NCBI GenBank assembly: GCA_949752795.1
Contig: OX457058.1
Location: 34,164,587-34,228,586, forward strand
Source of the DNA: Hyperoodon ampullatus
Taxonomy: Eukaryota; Chordata; Mammalia; Artiodactyla; Ziphiidae
DNA: 64,000 nucleotides
Direction: 5' to 3'
Below the pieces are notes generated by a model. It did not search any database. It saw only the letters and a list, made by a program, of their open reading frames with translations, and was not told the DNA's origin. Both the position numbers and the translations under genes were made by a program. Of this stretch, positions 21,955-33,611 are shown piece by piece (the first letter of the stretch is position 1; every line of letters starts with the position of its first letter).

Positions 21955-23420
21955 AAAAGTTAGTTCTTCAGTAGATGAAGCCTTAAATGTAGAAGACAAA
22001 GCTATAAAACTTTTAGAAGAAAATACAAAAGAATATGCTTATGACTTTGGCATATGGGAAGAATTCTTAAGCAAGACACATAAAGCATACTCCAGAGAAC
22101 AAGACTGATAAATTTCACTACATTAAATTAAGAATTTATGTTTAACAAAAGGCCCATAAATAAAGTGACGTGGCAATGTATAATATCCAGAATATATAAA
22201 TAATTTAAACCGATGAATTAGAAAAAGAAAATGGCTCATACAAAAATAGGAAAAATCTTGAACAGGTATCATATAGAAGAAGAAATGAATGACTAAAAAA
22301 TCTTATGAAAAGACACCCAATATTATTTGAACTCAGAAGAGGCAAAGCAAAACTACAATGATATTTCATTTCACACCCATCACACTGGCAAAAATATTCA
22401 AATGTGTAAAATCTAATGTTGATAAGGACGTGGAGAAACAGGAACTCTTATAACTGTACCGGAGGAAGTGTGAATTGGTGTAGCACGACTTGAATACAAT
22501 TTGTCATTCTCTAATGCAGTTGAAGATAAACATCCCTCTAGACTTCCTGTTTCCATTTCTAGATATTTAGTTAGACATTTAGAAATAAGTCCTTGAAAAT
22601 GTGCATCAGGAGACAAAATCAAAATGTTCATAGCTTAGTAAAGAACAAAACAAAAAAACCTAACAAAAATCCAAATATACATTATGAATAGACTGGATAA
22701 ATGTATTGGGTGTATTTGCACAATGGAATATGAACAGCAATAAAAACATAAACCACAGCTATAGACAGCAACAAGGATGCCTCATAGCCTCGGTGAATTA
22801 AAGGTAGTCATAAAATAATGCATACAATATAAATCCATTTACAAAAAGTGTTTTTAAGGTGCAAAAACCAAATAATGTACTGTTTAAGAATGCATAGGGG
22901 GGCTTCCCTGGTGACGCAGTGGTTGAGAGTCCGCCTGCCGATGCAGGGGTCACGGGTTCGTGCCCCGGTCCGGGAAGATCCCACATGCCACGGAGCGGCT
23001 GGGCCCGTGAGCCATGGCCGCTGAGCCTGCGCGTCTGGAGCCTGTGCTCTGCAACGGGAGAGGCCACAACAGTGAGAGGCCCGGGTACCACAAAAAAAAA
23101 AAAAAAAAAAGAATGTATAGGTATATGGCAGACCATGAAGGAAATGAAAGGAACAATGAACCCCAAATTCCTGGTGGGACTTCCTCTGAAGGAAAAAGGA
23201 AAAAGATGGAGGTCTCCACTTTCTGACAGACGGGTTCCCGGCCCCTGACTGGCAGCTGGTCCTCACCAGGCAGCCTTGGAGGTCGTGGGTGGCCAGAATT
23301 GGTTCTGATATGTTGATGCCTGTGCCTGAGTCTATTCTGATAGTTAAATAGGTTTAATACTCATCTTGGTATGTGGATGTTTGCTGTCTAGTTATTCTTT
23401 TCATGTTACAAATATTTTTG
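21955..23420 (+). mobile_element. old L1 3' portion, split by a SINE
   Basis: Plus-strand L1M-type sequence. Landmarks include 'acaagactgataaatttcac' near 22101, 'tttcacacccatcacactgg' near 22370 and 'gcacaatggaatatgaacag' near 22719. It continues after the SINE at 22899-23110 and reaches 3' UTR-like text near 23300-23400. No open frame. Confidence 0.65.
22899..23110 (+). mobile_element. short CHR-type SINE with TSD
   Basis: 'aagaatgcatagg' (22886-22898) and 'aagaatgtatagg' (23109-23121) are a 13-bp TSD with one difference. Head, body and complete 3' end are present, then about 19 A. It lies inside an old L1. Confidence 0.95.
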
Positions 23421-24222
23421 TGACTGTTTGTACCAGTAGAATTCAATGGAACAGGAGAATCTATGGAGGAGAACGTGAAGAGGACTTATTTTTGGTTTTC
23501 CATCCTCTCCTAAATCATAGACTTAAAAGCCAGACTTAATGACCGGTAAAAAATGAGTAAATGAAAAGATGAGACAGTATGGTAACTTGGAAAAAGAAAG
23601 AAACTAAAAGCTTAAGGAAAGCAGAATTTAAGAATTTAGAAGTTAAATATAAGGAAATGAAGGGGGGGCAAAAGAATGATATATCAGGACTTTGACAGGT
23701 AATATTAAAAGTTTAAAACATATTAACAATCTATGGAGAAATTAAAACACTCACAAGAGAAAAAACCAGTGGCTCAGAACTTACAGTGATCTAATTATGT
23801 CATAGTTAAACTACCAAAGGATGATAATGAAAATTAATAGAAGATAAATAATTAAAAAGAAACCTATAAATCAGATTAACAAATGAAAATTATGAAAGCA
23901 GGAAGCTCACTCATTATTCAAAAAGTATGAATTTTTCTATGTGCCAGGAAAAGTGCTCACCACTGGAAATTAAAGCTCAGACATCAACGGATGTAAAAAC
24001 TATGTTGATGTTAAATTATTAAAGGGTAAATAATAAAAGATATAAAATATTTAAAGGACAAATAGACACAAATTTTAAAGGACTGTAAAATGAGAGATAA
24101 AAGGGATTATGAAATCCTGAAAGCTCAGAAGGTTAAAATGAGATGAAACAAATTAAGGTACTTTAAGAGAAATGTATTAGTCCAACATTAAGAAACCAGA
24201 AAGCTTAGTGGTAATAGCACAC
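23421..24222. other. A-rich unassigned stretch
   Basis: Purine-rich, no recognisable family or open frame. It may be a very diverged L1 interior. Confidence 0.4.
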
Positions 24223-24224
24223 GT

Positions 24225-24385
24225 TGGGAGTGATCACTTGCTGGTGGTGTGGCCATGAGCACGTGGCTAGTCTGCCTCCTACTTGCCTGGTTTGTAAAAA
24301 GTGGATAATAATGGTTCCTACTTGGGGGGTTTGTGGGGATCAAATGAGGTCACGAGTATAAAGCAATTAACGCAGTGCCTGGCTG
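24225..24385 (+). mobile_element. MIR
   Basis: Clear MIR core: 'tggtttgtaaaaagtggata', 'aataatggttcctacttggg', 'gatcaaatgaggtcacgagt' and 'taacgcagtgcctggc' in the right order. Confidence 0.8.
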
Positions 24386-24389
24386 AGGT

Positions 24390-26770
24390 CAGCTCTCAAC
24401 AGCAATTAATCATTCCCTAAAATAAGCCCAAACGACTAATTTTGGAAACTATAGGACTGAGGAAAGGAAAGGAAAGACAGGATCCATAGGAAGGCAGTCA
24501 AGTCTCATTTTTCCTGCTCAGCCAGGCCTGTGGCTGAGCTGTCTTAGGACCAGGTCGGGGGTGGGGTGGGGTCTTAAGAGCTGACCCCAGTGAGAGGGTC
24601 ATAACCTCTGACCTCTTGCTCTTGCCTTTGACCTTTTCCAAGTTTGGGCCTCCGGTGTCTGCCGCCAGATTCTGGAGCACTCAGAGGTGGGAATGAGGCC
24701 CTCCCAGAAGGCAGCCGTCTTGCCCTGCTTGTGTCCCTGCCCCTCTCCCTGCCCCCCAACCAATGGAAGTCAGGCCTGTTTAGATCCACAATTAATTCCC
24801 CAATCCCTCAAACCTGCTAGGAATCTCTTCAGTTTCCTTTGGGGTATGTTCTTGACAGGTGTAGAAAAGAGTACCAATCTTAACATCCCAACTCAATGAT
24901 GACCAAGCCACCCTGGCTTTTTAGTCATTCGCGACAACACTTAAAAATCTTCCTCTGGATGTCCTGCTCCATGTCAGCCTGTGAGGAGTTTCACCATGTA
25001 GTCAGGGCACACTGCAGAAGCCACCACTTGTGACACTAAGCAAGCAGAGACACATGAAAACAATCTGTCTGGGCTTGTTTTTTCCTTTTCCTTTTTCCTA
25101 AACTTTACTTTCAGCTTTACAGTCTCACGGGGAGAGAAAAGGAGCTTTATTTTAGGATGTGAATACTTCTGGATGATTTGCACACTGGCATTTGTATATT
25201 GCATGGAAATATGTTAAAAGTGAAAAAAAAAGAGAGAGCAAATTGGCAAAGGTCTGTATCAAATCACAGAGGAGAACAACTTTCAGGGATGGCTAAGTGG
25301 GAAAGTAATATCTGAAGTGATCTTACAGTCAAGAATATTGGCAATGTCAAAAGTGTTCCATTTTATCCTCCAGCAGAAGCAGACTTTGCAAGCAAATTTG
25401 GCAGAGTGAAAGATCCTAAAGTGCGTTCTTAACTCTGCACATTTTCTTTCATGTAAAGTGCCAATAAAGAAAATGAAAGAATTGAAGGAGGTACAAAGGG
25501 GAAATGAATTCTCCTTTGCTGTCCACACAGCACTGGAGAAAATGAAGAAGGCAGCTGTATGCACTGGCATTATACAAGAGAATGTCTTTTCTTTTCTTTA
25601 TTTTAATAGTTTTATTAGTTCCTGTCGTTGCCAAAATTCTCTAGAGAGCGTCTATAAGCCATGTCTAAAACAGCCGAAATAATGCCAGAACAGAGATTCC
25701 GTCCACTCTGTCAACTTAGAGCTAAATGTAATGTAAAAGAATGTAAAAGAAATCTCTTGAATCTGGTAAAAAGGTGGCAGTCAGGGGCCACATATTCATA
25801 AATGTATTCTTCTCACATATCCCCCTTAAAATGACCATGGATGATGAAGGGTTTGTACCATCACTCGAATTCCAGAAACTTCAAAAACATTTCACGAACC
25901 ATGATGAAGTTAAGCTGACATGGGAGAAACTTAATGCACAGTTGAATTTCAAGAGAAGGAATTTAGTCCACCTACGTAAAGCCTCTCCCTTTCGAAGTTC
26001 CATTGACATGACCAAAGAAATATGGAAATAGGAGAGGAAAATCAGTCTCAGTACTTAAAAAGAGAAAATGTCCTCAGTATGCCAGACATTTGGGAGAACT
26101 TCTACATGATATACACGCATAGGACCAGATTGAGGGGTGCACCAACCACCCTGCAACTTCTGGAAGCCTCAAGTTCACAGCAGCTTAGATGGGGAATGAT
26201 GGTGACAATGGACCATTGGAGAGACAAGGTGAGTTTCTTCCAGTACCTCAGCGAAATGCCTGATGCTGACAGGAAGAAGAGGGCTGGCAGCCATTTTACA
26301 GAAGGCACAGAACAGCGGTCTATGAGTAGCCATCTGCGACCTTAAGAAGAAGAGTTCATTTCTACTTCTTGCCCTGGACTGAGTTTGCGTAACCCAGCTC
26401 TGAGGCTCTCCTTTGAATAGCATCTCTAGCCTCACTGAACTTGGTGACCAGCGTCATGGGCATTGGTGGACTTGTAGGTGTCCTGGGATGTTGCTACGGG
26501 TTTTAAGGGATCAAGCGCAAAAGGGTATCCTTCTTGCTCAATTACCTATGGGCAAAGTGTTGCCTGCTGTCAGAGGGACACTTGCTAAAAAGGCAACAGA
26601 TATTGCCTCTGGGCTCATACGGTGGACAGGCTCCCTGCTTAAGGGCAGCTCAGGCAGAATGTAAAAGTGACCTAGTTCCCACTCTCAGTGCGCTCCCTGC
26701 CCCAGACCCTGCTGGCTTCTCTATCCCATCACTTCCCTCCTGGTGTTCCCTGAATCCTTCAGGCCCGGGG
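24390..26770. other. 2.4-kb stretch without recognisable repeats
   Basis: No dispersed repeat is visible. 24500-24790 is comparatively GC-rich. Frames at 25774-26031 and 26022-26345 overlap and together span about 570 bases, but they encode no domain I recognise, lack a clear splice or initiation context, and could be chance. It is one of the least repetitive parts of the window, so unannotated exons or regulatory DNA are most plausible here. Confidence 0.4.
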
Positions 26771-26773
26771 TGA

Positions 26774-26774
<1 letters not shown>

Positions 26775-26809
<35 letters not shown>

Positions 26810-26810
26810 G
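26775..26810. repeat. (TG)n microsatellite
   Basis: About 18 TG units with one interruption (tgcg). Confidence 0.95.
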
Positions 26811-26812
26811 TA

Positions 26813-27188
26813 TGTAGAGGGTGGGGTCAAAGGGGAAAGAGTTGCCTTCCCTCTCCTATTTTTTTCTCAAGTATTTGTCTAATCTTTCATTCTTTCCCTT
26901 TTCTCTCAAGACCTGAGTTTTTGATATCAAAGCCAGATAGGAGCTACTTTTATCTCTTTCTGCTGTCACATTCTCCTTCAGAAATAATGAGCAGAGAATA
27001 ATCCAGCTCTTGCATAGAAAGAGTTGGGGGTGAAACAAAAAGATAAAATAAATATTGGCAGGGTGGGGATACTTCTATAAATATTTCAAAAATATCATTC
27101 TGCCACATATTTGATTGAAAAATACCTATTCTGTCCCCTACAATGACTCTTTTTTATGGGTTTGAAAGCCTAAGTTAAAATCCTATCT
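26813..27188. other. unassigned stretch
   Basis: Nothing recognised. Confidence 0.5.
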
Positions 27189-27316
27189 ATATTAGTCTGG
27201 GATCACCAGAGAAACAGAACCAATAACCAATTCCTTATAATAAATCTCTTTATTATATAATATATATATAATAACTATCTGCTCTCCTGGTCCTCCAGCT
27301 TGCCAACTACAGATCT

Positions 27317-27333
27317 CTCTCTCCCTCTCTCTC

Positions 27334-27369
<36 letters not shown>

Positions 27370-27370
27370 C

Positions 27371-27419
<49 letters not shown>
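27317..27419. repeat. compound (CT)n (GT)n (TA)n microsatellite
   Basis: CT-rich at 27317-27336, GT at 27338-27368, then about 24 TA units at 27372-27419. The TA tract abuts the MER2-like transposon, which needs a TA target. Confidence 0.95.
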
Positions 27420-27422
<3 letters not shown>

Positions 27423-28109
27423 TTGGCCCTCTGTATCCATGGGTTCCACATCCATGGATTCAACTAACCATGAATAGAAAATATTTGAAAAAAAATTCCA
27501 GAGAGTTCCAAAAAGCAAACCTGAATTTGCCATGTGCTATTTATATAGAATTTACATTGTTTTCACAGCTCTTTACATAGCGCTTATGTTGTGTTAAGTA
27601 TTATAAATAATTTAGAGATGATTTAAAGTATGCAGGTAGAAGTGTGTAGGTTTTATGCAAATACTGCACCATTTTATATAAGGGACTTGAGCATCCTTGA
27701 ATTTTTTTTTAATAAATTTATTTATTTTATTTACTTATTTTTGGCTGTGTTGGGTCCTCATTGCTGTGCACGGGCTTTAGTTGCAGTGAGCAGGGACTAC
27801 TCTTCGTTGTGGTGTGCAGGCTTCTCATTGCGGTGGCTTCTCTTGTTGCAGAGCACGGGTTTTAGGTGGGTGGGCTTCAGTAATTGTGGCATGTGGGCTC
27901 TAGAGTGCAGGCTCAGTAGTTGTGGCGCATGGGCTTAGTTGCTCCGTGGCATGTGGGATTTTCCTGGACCAGGGCTCCAACCCGTCTCCCCTGCATTGGC
28001 AGGCAGATTCTTAACAACTACGCCACCAGGGAAGCCCAACATCCTTGAATTTTTGTATCTGCAGGTGTCCTGGAACTAATCCCCACATGAATTCTGAGGG
28101 ACAACTCTG
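27420..28109 (+). mobile_element. MER2-like (Tigger-related) DNA transposon, split by a SINE
   Basis: Terminal inverted repeats: 'cagttggccctctgtatcc' at the left and 'ctgagggacaactctg' at the right. TA flanks both ends. The interior 'atttagagatgatttaaagt', 'ttatgcaaatactgcaccat' and 'gggacttgagcatccttga' fits the human MER2 family. The SINE at 27707-28039 splits it. Non-autonomous, with no transposase frame. Confidence 0.75.
27707..28039 (-). mobile_element. long CHR-type SINE with 15-bp TSD inside MER2
   Basis: 'catccttgaattttt' at 27692-27706 and 28040-28054 is a perfect TSD taken from the MER2 interior. AT-rich tail at left and long-form body to the tRNA-like head at right. Confidence 0.96.
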
Positions 28110-28300
28110 TATGTGTGTGTGTGTATGTATGTATATAAAAATATATATAACATATTAAATATTATAATATACATAAATATGTTATATATTATATATAAAT
28201 ATGTATTATATTAATACTTAAATATGTATCATATGTTATAGATAATAGATATTTATTTTATATGTATATGTGTGTATATATGTATATATGTACATATATA
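28110..28300. repeat. AT-rich low-complexity tract
   Basis: Irregular TA/ATAT and (TG)n-like text between the MER2-like element and the remaining body of the older repeat. Confidence 0.9.
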
Positions 28301-28715
28301 GTATAATAAAGAGATCATAGAGGCTAAGTCTCAAGATCCACAGTCAGCAAGCTAGCAGCCCAGAAGAGACGATAGTATAGTTCTAGTCCAAGTCCAAAGG
28401 CCTGAAAAGCAAGAGAGCTGACACTATAAGTTCCAATCTCAGTCTGAGTCTGAAAGCAGAAGAGACTGCTGTCCCAGCTTAAGGACAGTCAGGAAGAGAG
28501 TTTTCCTCTACTTGCCAGAGAGACTTCCTGTTCTTTTCAGGTCTTCAACTGATTGGATGGGGCCCACCCACCTTGGGGAGGGCCAACTTCTTGACTTCGT
28601 ATACTGACTCAGATGTGAATCTCTACAGAAACTCCCTCACAGCCACACCCAGAATAATGTCTGGGTACTCGGTGGCTCAGTCAAGATGACACATAAACTT
28701 TACCATCACACTAAC

Positions 28716-29172
28716 CATGTACCAATTAAATAAAATATTTGTTTCAACCCAAAGAACATTGCCACAGTGAGAAGACCAGCCAGAGAGGGACCCTCTTCTC
28801 TTGCTATGGTTGTACAGTCATGCATTATCTGATGCAAGGTATCTCACAGTGCTACCAAGAAACAGAAATCAAGCTGACCTTCTGAGGGTGTGGATTAGAG
28901 TCTCTGACTCAGGCCACATCAGTAGATTCTTAATGTGGGCCAGTTTTATAGTTTCTGATAAAATGTAAGGGTACCAGCCAAAATTTATTGGTTAGTACAA
29001 GCATGTGATACAATCGTCCCCCAACGGCAGGTAAGTAAAGTGGGGAAAATCAAGTCAGCCATTGGACATTGAGAAACTATGCAACTAGCTGCTATGATTG
29101 CTAGCAGTTGGAGTCACAGATTGGTGTGGGTTGATATTATGACACTGAAGTTAAAGAATAGGATAGTCCAGT
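28716..29172. other. unassigned stretch
   Basis: No repeat, RNA or exon recognised. Confidence 0.5.
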
Positions 29173-29175
29173 ACA

Positions 29176-29395
29176 ATGCTTCTCAACCAGGGGAGACTCG
29201 GTCCACAGGGGATATTTGGAAATATTTGGAGATAATTTTAGGTTGTTGCAACTAGAACGATGCTACCAGAATCTAGTGGGTAGAGGCCAGGGATGTTGCA
29301 AAACATCCTAAAGTGCACAGGGACATTCCCCACCGCTAACGAAGAATTATCTGACTCAAAATGATAATAGTCCAAGTTTGAGAAACTCTAGTCTA
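29176..29395. mobile_element. hAT-type non-autonomous DNA transposon relic
   Basis: Imperfect inverted ends 'aatgcttctcaaccagggg' and 'agtttgagaaactctag'. The interior 'ctagtgggtagaggccaggg' and 'tgttgcaaaacatcctaaag' is typical of a common mammalian hAT-Charlie-like family of about 220 bp. The exact name is not certain. Confidence 0.65.
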
Positions 29396-29419
29396 CCAGA
29401 ATAATATTCTGCATTCTTC

Positions 29420-29737
29420 TTCTTTTTTTTTTTTTTTGGCTGCTTTGGCTCTTTGTTACTGTGCGTGGGATTTCTCTAGTTGTGGTGAGTGGGGGTTACT
29501 CTTCGCTGCGGTGCACGGGTTTCTCATTGCTGTGGCTCCTCTTGTTGCAGAATACTGGCTCTGGGATCATGGGCTTCAGTAGTTGCAGCTCACGGGCTCT
29601 AGAACGCAGGCTCAGTAGTTGTGGCACACAGGTTTAGTTGCTCCGCGGCATGTGGAACCTTCCCAGACCAGCGATTGAACCCATGTCCCCTGCATTGGCA
29701 GGCGGGTTCTTAACCACTGCGCCACCAGGGAAGTCCC
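29420..29737 (-). mobile_element. long CHR-type SINE with TSD
   Basis: 'ttctgcattctt' at 29408-29419 and 29738-29749. T-rich tail, long-form body with many point changes (for example 'accagcgattgaacccatg'), tRNA-like head ending 'gggaagtccc'. Older than the short copies by its divergence. Confidence 0.95.
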
Positions 29738-29749
29738 TTCTGCATTCTT

Positions 29750-30165
29750 TATTGCTGCCAAGACAGTCTCTCTCTTAAGGCTCTCCCCTACACTTGTTTT
29801 GCCATAAGTTCAGGTGCTTCCCATGCTTCATGAAGTGTTTGAAGCCCATTCATGGCTTGGTACTTTCCCTTGCTCTTCCTTCTCACTCCTGTCTTTGAAT
29901 GGCTAGTTTCCTTCCTTTATCTTTCAGATCTTGATGCAATGACATGTGCTCGGAAAGGCTTTCCTTGACCATTTAATCTAAAATAGAATCCCTTCCCCCA
30001 ATGCATCCATAAGGCGTCACATTTCTTCGTTATTATCATCTTTTATTGTCAACCATTAGAATGTATGCTCCATGAGAGCAAGACCTTGGAGTGGTTATCA
30101 CTCACCTAAAAGAGTGCCCTGCACAACAGAACAAATATCCATTGAATTAATGACGACTCCCAAGT
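29750..30165 (+). mobile_element. L2 (LINE2) 3' end
   Basis: Plus-strand L2: 'cggaaaggctttccttgacc', 'tattgtcaaccattagaatg', 'ctccatgagagcaagacctt' and a terminal part near 'tatccattgaattaatgac'. Degenerate. Confidence 0.75.
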
Positions 30166-30520
30166 ATTTCCTAGTAATGGGAGCTGGAACCATTTCCATG
30201 GTTCTATAGCCTCTTATTAGAGCAAAGGTCAAGATATATTTTACAGTCTAAAATGTTATAATGATAAACTCTTTAAGATGTTTGAATCTGTGTATAAGTA
30301 TTTCCATAATTAAAAAAACTTATGTGATCAAATATGCCCATTGTTTTCTTTTATTCACTCTGGATTTCTTGTCTGAGTCAGAAAAATCTCTCATAATTTT
30401 TGTAATCTTGTTATTTAAATACTTTAAATCATTTATTTTTCAATATGAACTTTATTTTATTAATACAAGCTGAAGGGTTTCTGTTTGGAACTTTATTATA
30501 TTCACATATCAATTTCACTC
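30166..30520. other. unassigned AT-rich stretch
   Basis: Nothing recognised. Confidence 0.45.
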
Positions 30521-30521
30521 A

Positions 30522-31222
30522 GTAGGAGAACAGTATGGAGGTTCCTAAAAAACTAAAAATAGAATTACCATATGATCCAGCAATTCCACTCCTGGGCATA
30601 TACTCAGAGAAAACCATAATTCAGAAAGATACATGCACCCCATGTTCACTGCAGCACTATTTACAATAGCCAGGACATGGAAGCAAAATAAATGTCCATC
30701 AATGGAAGAATGGGCAAAGAAGATGTAGTACATATATATACAATGGAATATTACTCAGCCATAAAAAGGAACGAAACTGTGCAATTTGCAGAGATGTGGA
30801 TGGACCTTGAGACTGTCATACAGAGTGAAGTAAGTCAGAAAGAGAAAAATAAATATTGTATAATATCGCTTATATGTGGAAACTAGAAACTGATTCAGAT
30901 GAACTTAATTGCAAAGCAGAAATAGAGACACAGATGTAGAGAACAAATGTATGGTTACTGGGGGGTGGGGGAAGAGGGGGGTGGGATGAATTGGGAGATT
31001 GGGATTGACATACATAGACTACTATGTATAAACTAGATAACTAATGAGAACCTACTGTATAGCACAGGGAACTCTACTCAATGCTGTGTGGTGAACTAAA
31101 TGGGAAGTAAATCCAAAAAAGAGGGGATATATGTATACATATAGCTGATTCACTTTGCTGTACAGAAGAAACTAACACAACATTGTAAAGCAACTATACT
31201 CCAATAAAAATTAATTAAAAAA
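30522..31222 (+). mobile_element. 5'-truncated L1, about 700 bp
   Basis: Plus-strand L1: end of ORF2 ('accatatgatccagcaattc', 'tttacaatagccaggacatg', 'caatggaatattactcagcc') followed by the 3' UTR and a weak A tail with AATAAA near 31203. Moderately diverged from the full-length L1 at 34100. A partial frame at 30692-30886 is the C-terminal end of its ORF2. A possible short TSD 'aatttca' is not secure. Confidence 0.9.
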
Positions 31223-31244
31223 TTTCATCCAATGAGTTAAGAAA

Positions 31245-31800
31245 TTAATGCATTCTCCTCATGGCCTCCAAGACCCTATGTGACCTGTCATTGTCCATCA
31301 CTCCATTTCACTTCCTGTCCTCCTCCATTCTCACTGGGCTCAAGCCTCACTGGAATTTGTTGATTTCCTCAATTATTCCACACTTCTTACTGCTTGGAGC
31401 CTTCACATTTTCTACTCCCTTTGCCCAGAACACTCTTCTGCAATCCATCACCTGCAGGTGACTTCTCATCATTCATGTTTCATTTGAAATATCACAGCAG
31501 AGAGAAGTTCCCTCTGGCCCCAAACTGTGAGAGACACTCCAAAAATCTCCTCTCTATCAACTGATTCTTGTTAACTTTTCATTGCACTTACTACCATCTG
31601 AAATTATTCTATGTGTCATTTGTTTACTTGACTATGGCCTGTCTCCTCTGAACAGAATAAAAGCATCAAGCAAAGAAGAGTTGTTTCTGACTAGTTCACT
31701 GTGTGTTTCTAGCATTTAGAAAAAAGACCTGGAATTAGCAGGAACCCATATACTTGTTCATGAGTGAATGAATAAAGGAAGGCATAAATGGAATCTCAGC
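31245..31800 (+). mobile_element. L2 (LINE2) 3' end
   Basis: Plus-strand L2: 'ctatgtgacctgtcattgtc', 'ttgcccagaacactcttctg', 'ttcattgcacttactaccat', 'atggcctgtctcctctgaac' and a terminal part near 'tgttcatgagtgaatgaata'. Confidence 0.8.
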
Positions 31801-32345
31801 AAATATACTCAAAAGATACAAAGTGAAACTTTAGAAAATTCTATTTTTAAATTTAAAATGGTATTCTGAAGACACTGTATCTCTGAAAAGGAATCATCTT
31901 TTCTCCACCACCTTTCTCTTCCCCATCTCCACTGTACTGAGATTGTCTAGTTAAAGAATTCTCTAATAGGATACTCTGCAACAATGGAAATACCTTAGAT
32001 CTGCACTGTCCAACAGAGTAGCTACTAGCCTTATGTATTTATTGAGCACTTGGAATGTGGATAGTATGATTGAGGAATTGAACTTAAAATTTTAGTTTAT
32101 CTAAATTTAAATAACTTTATGTGGTTAATGGCTACTATACTGGATAGTTCAGATCTAGAATTTTCAATCTAAGTTAATACAAATGTGCTTTTATTTCTTT
32201 TTCCCTTGCTTTTTTTTTTTGTAGACAAAAATAAACATTACAATCTATATGTTCAAACATTCTCCTTTATCTTTTATAATAACTTTTTAGATTTTTTTTT
32301 GAAATGGAAAGGTCTTTATTATCTAACATTTATTTTATTTTATTT
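31801..32345. other. unassigned AT-rich stretch
   Basis: No gene. Short homopolymer runs only. Confidence 0.5.
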
Positions 32346-32350
32346 TTTTA

Positions 32351-32485
32351 TTTTTAATTAAAAAAATTTTTTTTTTGGCTGCACCGTGCAGCATGTGGGA
32401 ACCTAATTCCATGACCAGGGATCAAACCCATGCCCTTTGCATTGGAAGCATGGAGTCTTAACCACTGGACCACCAGGGAAGTCCC
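32351..32485 (-). mobile_element. old, shortened CHR-type SINE
   Basis: Only about 135 bp. The AT-rich tail joins 'ttttggctgcaccgtgcagc', then 'atgtgggaacctaattccat' and 'gaccagggatcaaaccca', ending in the head 'accaccagggaagtccc'. It carries the same older diagnostic bases as the copy at 3089-3420 (reverse complement: TGGTCCAGTGG). Confidence 0.85.
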
Positions 32486-33050
32486 TAATGTTGGTTTTGA
32501 AAGTAAGGAATGTAATAAGATCTACAACCTCATATCATTTACGTAAATTAATTAGAAGCACCTTTATGTGTAATTAGTCTAACATTTTATAAGAATGTCT
32601 TTGATATATATTTGTCTTAGATATGTATAGTGTCTTTGAGATCTATATCTCTCTATATATAACCTATGGATATAGATATCCAACTTTGATACACAACATG
32701 ACAAACATGTAGATGACAGTATCATCTGAAAAACTGGTAGTTTTCTCATCTCAAATATTTTCAACTCATTTATTTTTCTTGTCTGATCACAAGGAACTGA
32801 AGTTCCAAACCAATGTTAAATAATAATAGTAACAGGAGATATTTGTAATTTAAAAAATATATATATCAGAGAAATTAGTCAAACACATTAGGTTCTGTGT
32901 CTGTAGGAGTGAAGAATTGACACAAAAAGTAAGGAAAAAGGAAAATCAGACATTTGCCTTGCACAGACTGGTGATGACAGCTTGTCATGAACTGAGGAGT
33001 CTGGTTAACTCAATTCTTCGTGCTTTGGATCCAAATATCACATTACATCA
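32486..33050. other. unassigned stretch
   Basis: Nothing recognised. Confidence 0.45.
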
Positions 33051-33051
33051 T

Positions 33052-33437
33052 TGCCATGCACTAAATTGTGGTCCCTTAAATTTCATATGTTGAAGCTCCA
33101 ACCCCTAATGCAACTGTTTCTGGAGATAGTAATTCAGGTTAAATGAGGTCGTAAGGGTAGGGCTTTAACCCAATAGAACTGGGGCCAAATAAGAAGAGAA
33201 CAAGAGAGAGCTCTTTCTCTCCCTCTCTCTTTCTCCCTTATTCTCTCTCTGCCATGTGAGGACACAGTGAGAAGGCAGCCATCTGCCAGTCAAGAAGAGG
33301 GCTCTCCCCAGAACCCAACCATGTTGGCACTTCCATCTTGGACTTCCAGTCTCCAGAACTTCACGAAAATAAATCTCTTTTGTTTAAGCCACCTAGCCTA
33401 TGGTATTCTGTTATGGCAGCCCAAGCTGACTAAGACA
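33052..33437 (+). mobile_element. MLT1-type MaLR solo LTR
   Basis: Plus-orientation LTR: 'aatttcatatgttgaagctc', 'ggttaaatgaggtcgtaagg', 'tgccatgtgaggacacagtg', 'agaaggcagccatctgccag', 'tcttggacttccagtctcca' and the end 'cccaagctgactaagaca'. It contains an AATAAA near 33369. No internal genes. Confidence 0.85.
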
Positions 33438-33611
33438 ATCATATAATATTTTTATTCCATGAAAATGTGATATTTCAAAAGTTTGGATTGTTTGATAAGT
33501 GGTATTTGCTCAGTTGGCTAAACATTTTTGTTAAAAAACAAAGTTTATTTCTACTTCATATATTACACTAAAGTAAATAAATGTAAATGTAAGTAACAAA
33601 GTAATAAAGGA

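Larger units (their letters stand above)
27189..28715 (-). mobile_element. older dispersed repeat, broken and partly inverted, with nested insertions
   Basis: The outer element begins 'tattagtctgggatcaccag' at 27190 and ends near 28715 ('gatgacacataaactttacc'). Its main body is at 28300-28715 in one orientation. The piece at 27223-27312 ('ccttataataaatctcttta', 'cctccagcttgccaactaca') is in the opposite orientation. Between them lie microsatellites and a MER2-like transposon. A second, internally deleted copy is at 46963-47218. I do not have a secure family name for it. Confidence 0.6.

Noticed and set aside
22899..22990. tRNA gene-like A and B boxes
   Set aside because: They belong to the tRNA-derived head of the SINE. 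No cloverleaf tRNA without the SINE body was seen.
25774..26345. Two overlapping frames that might be one gene
   Set aside because: They are in different frames, have no recognisable domain and no splice evidence. Kept only as a place to look.
30511..31227. TSD 'aatttca' for the L1 at 30522
   Set aside because: Only seven AT-rich bases agree, too short to trust.
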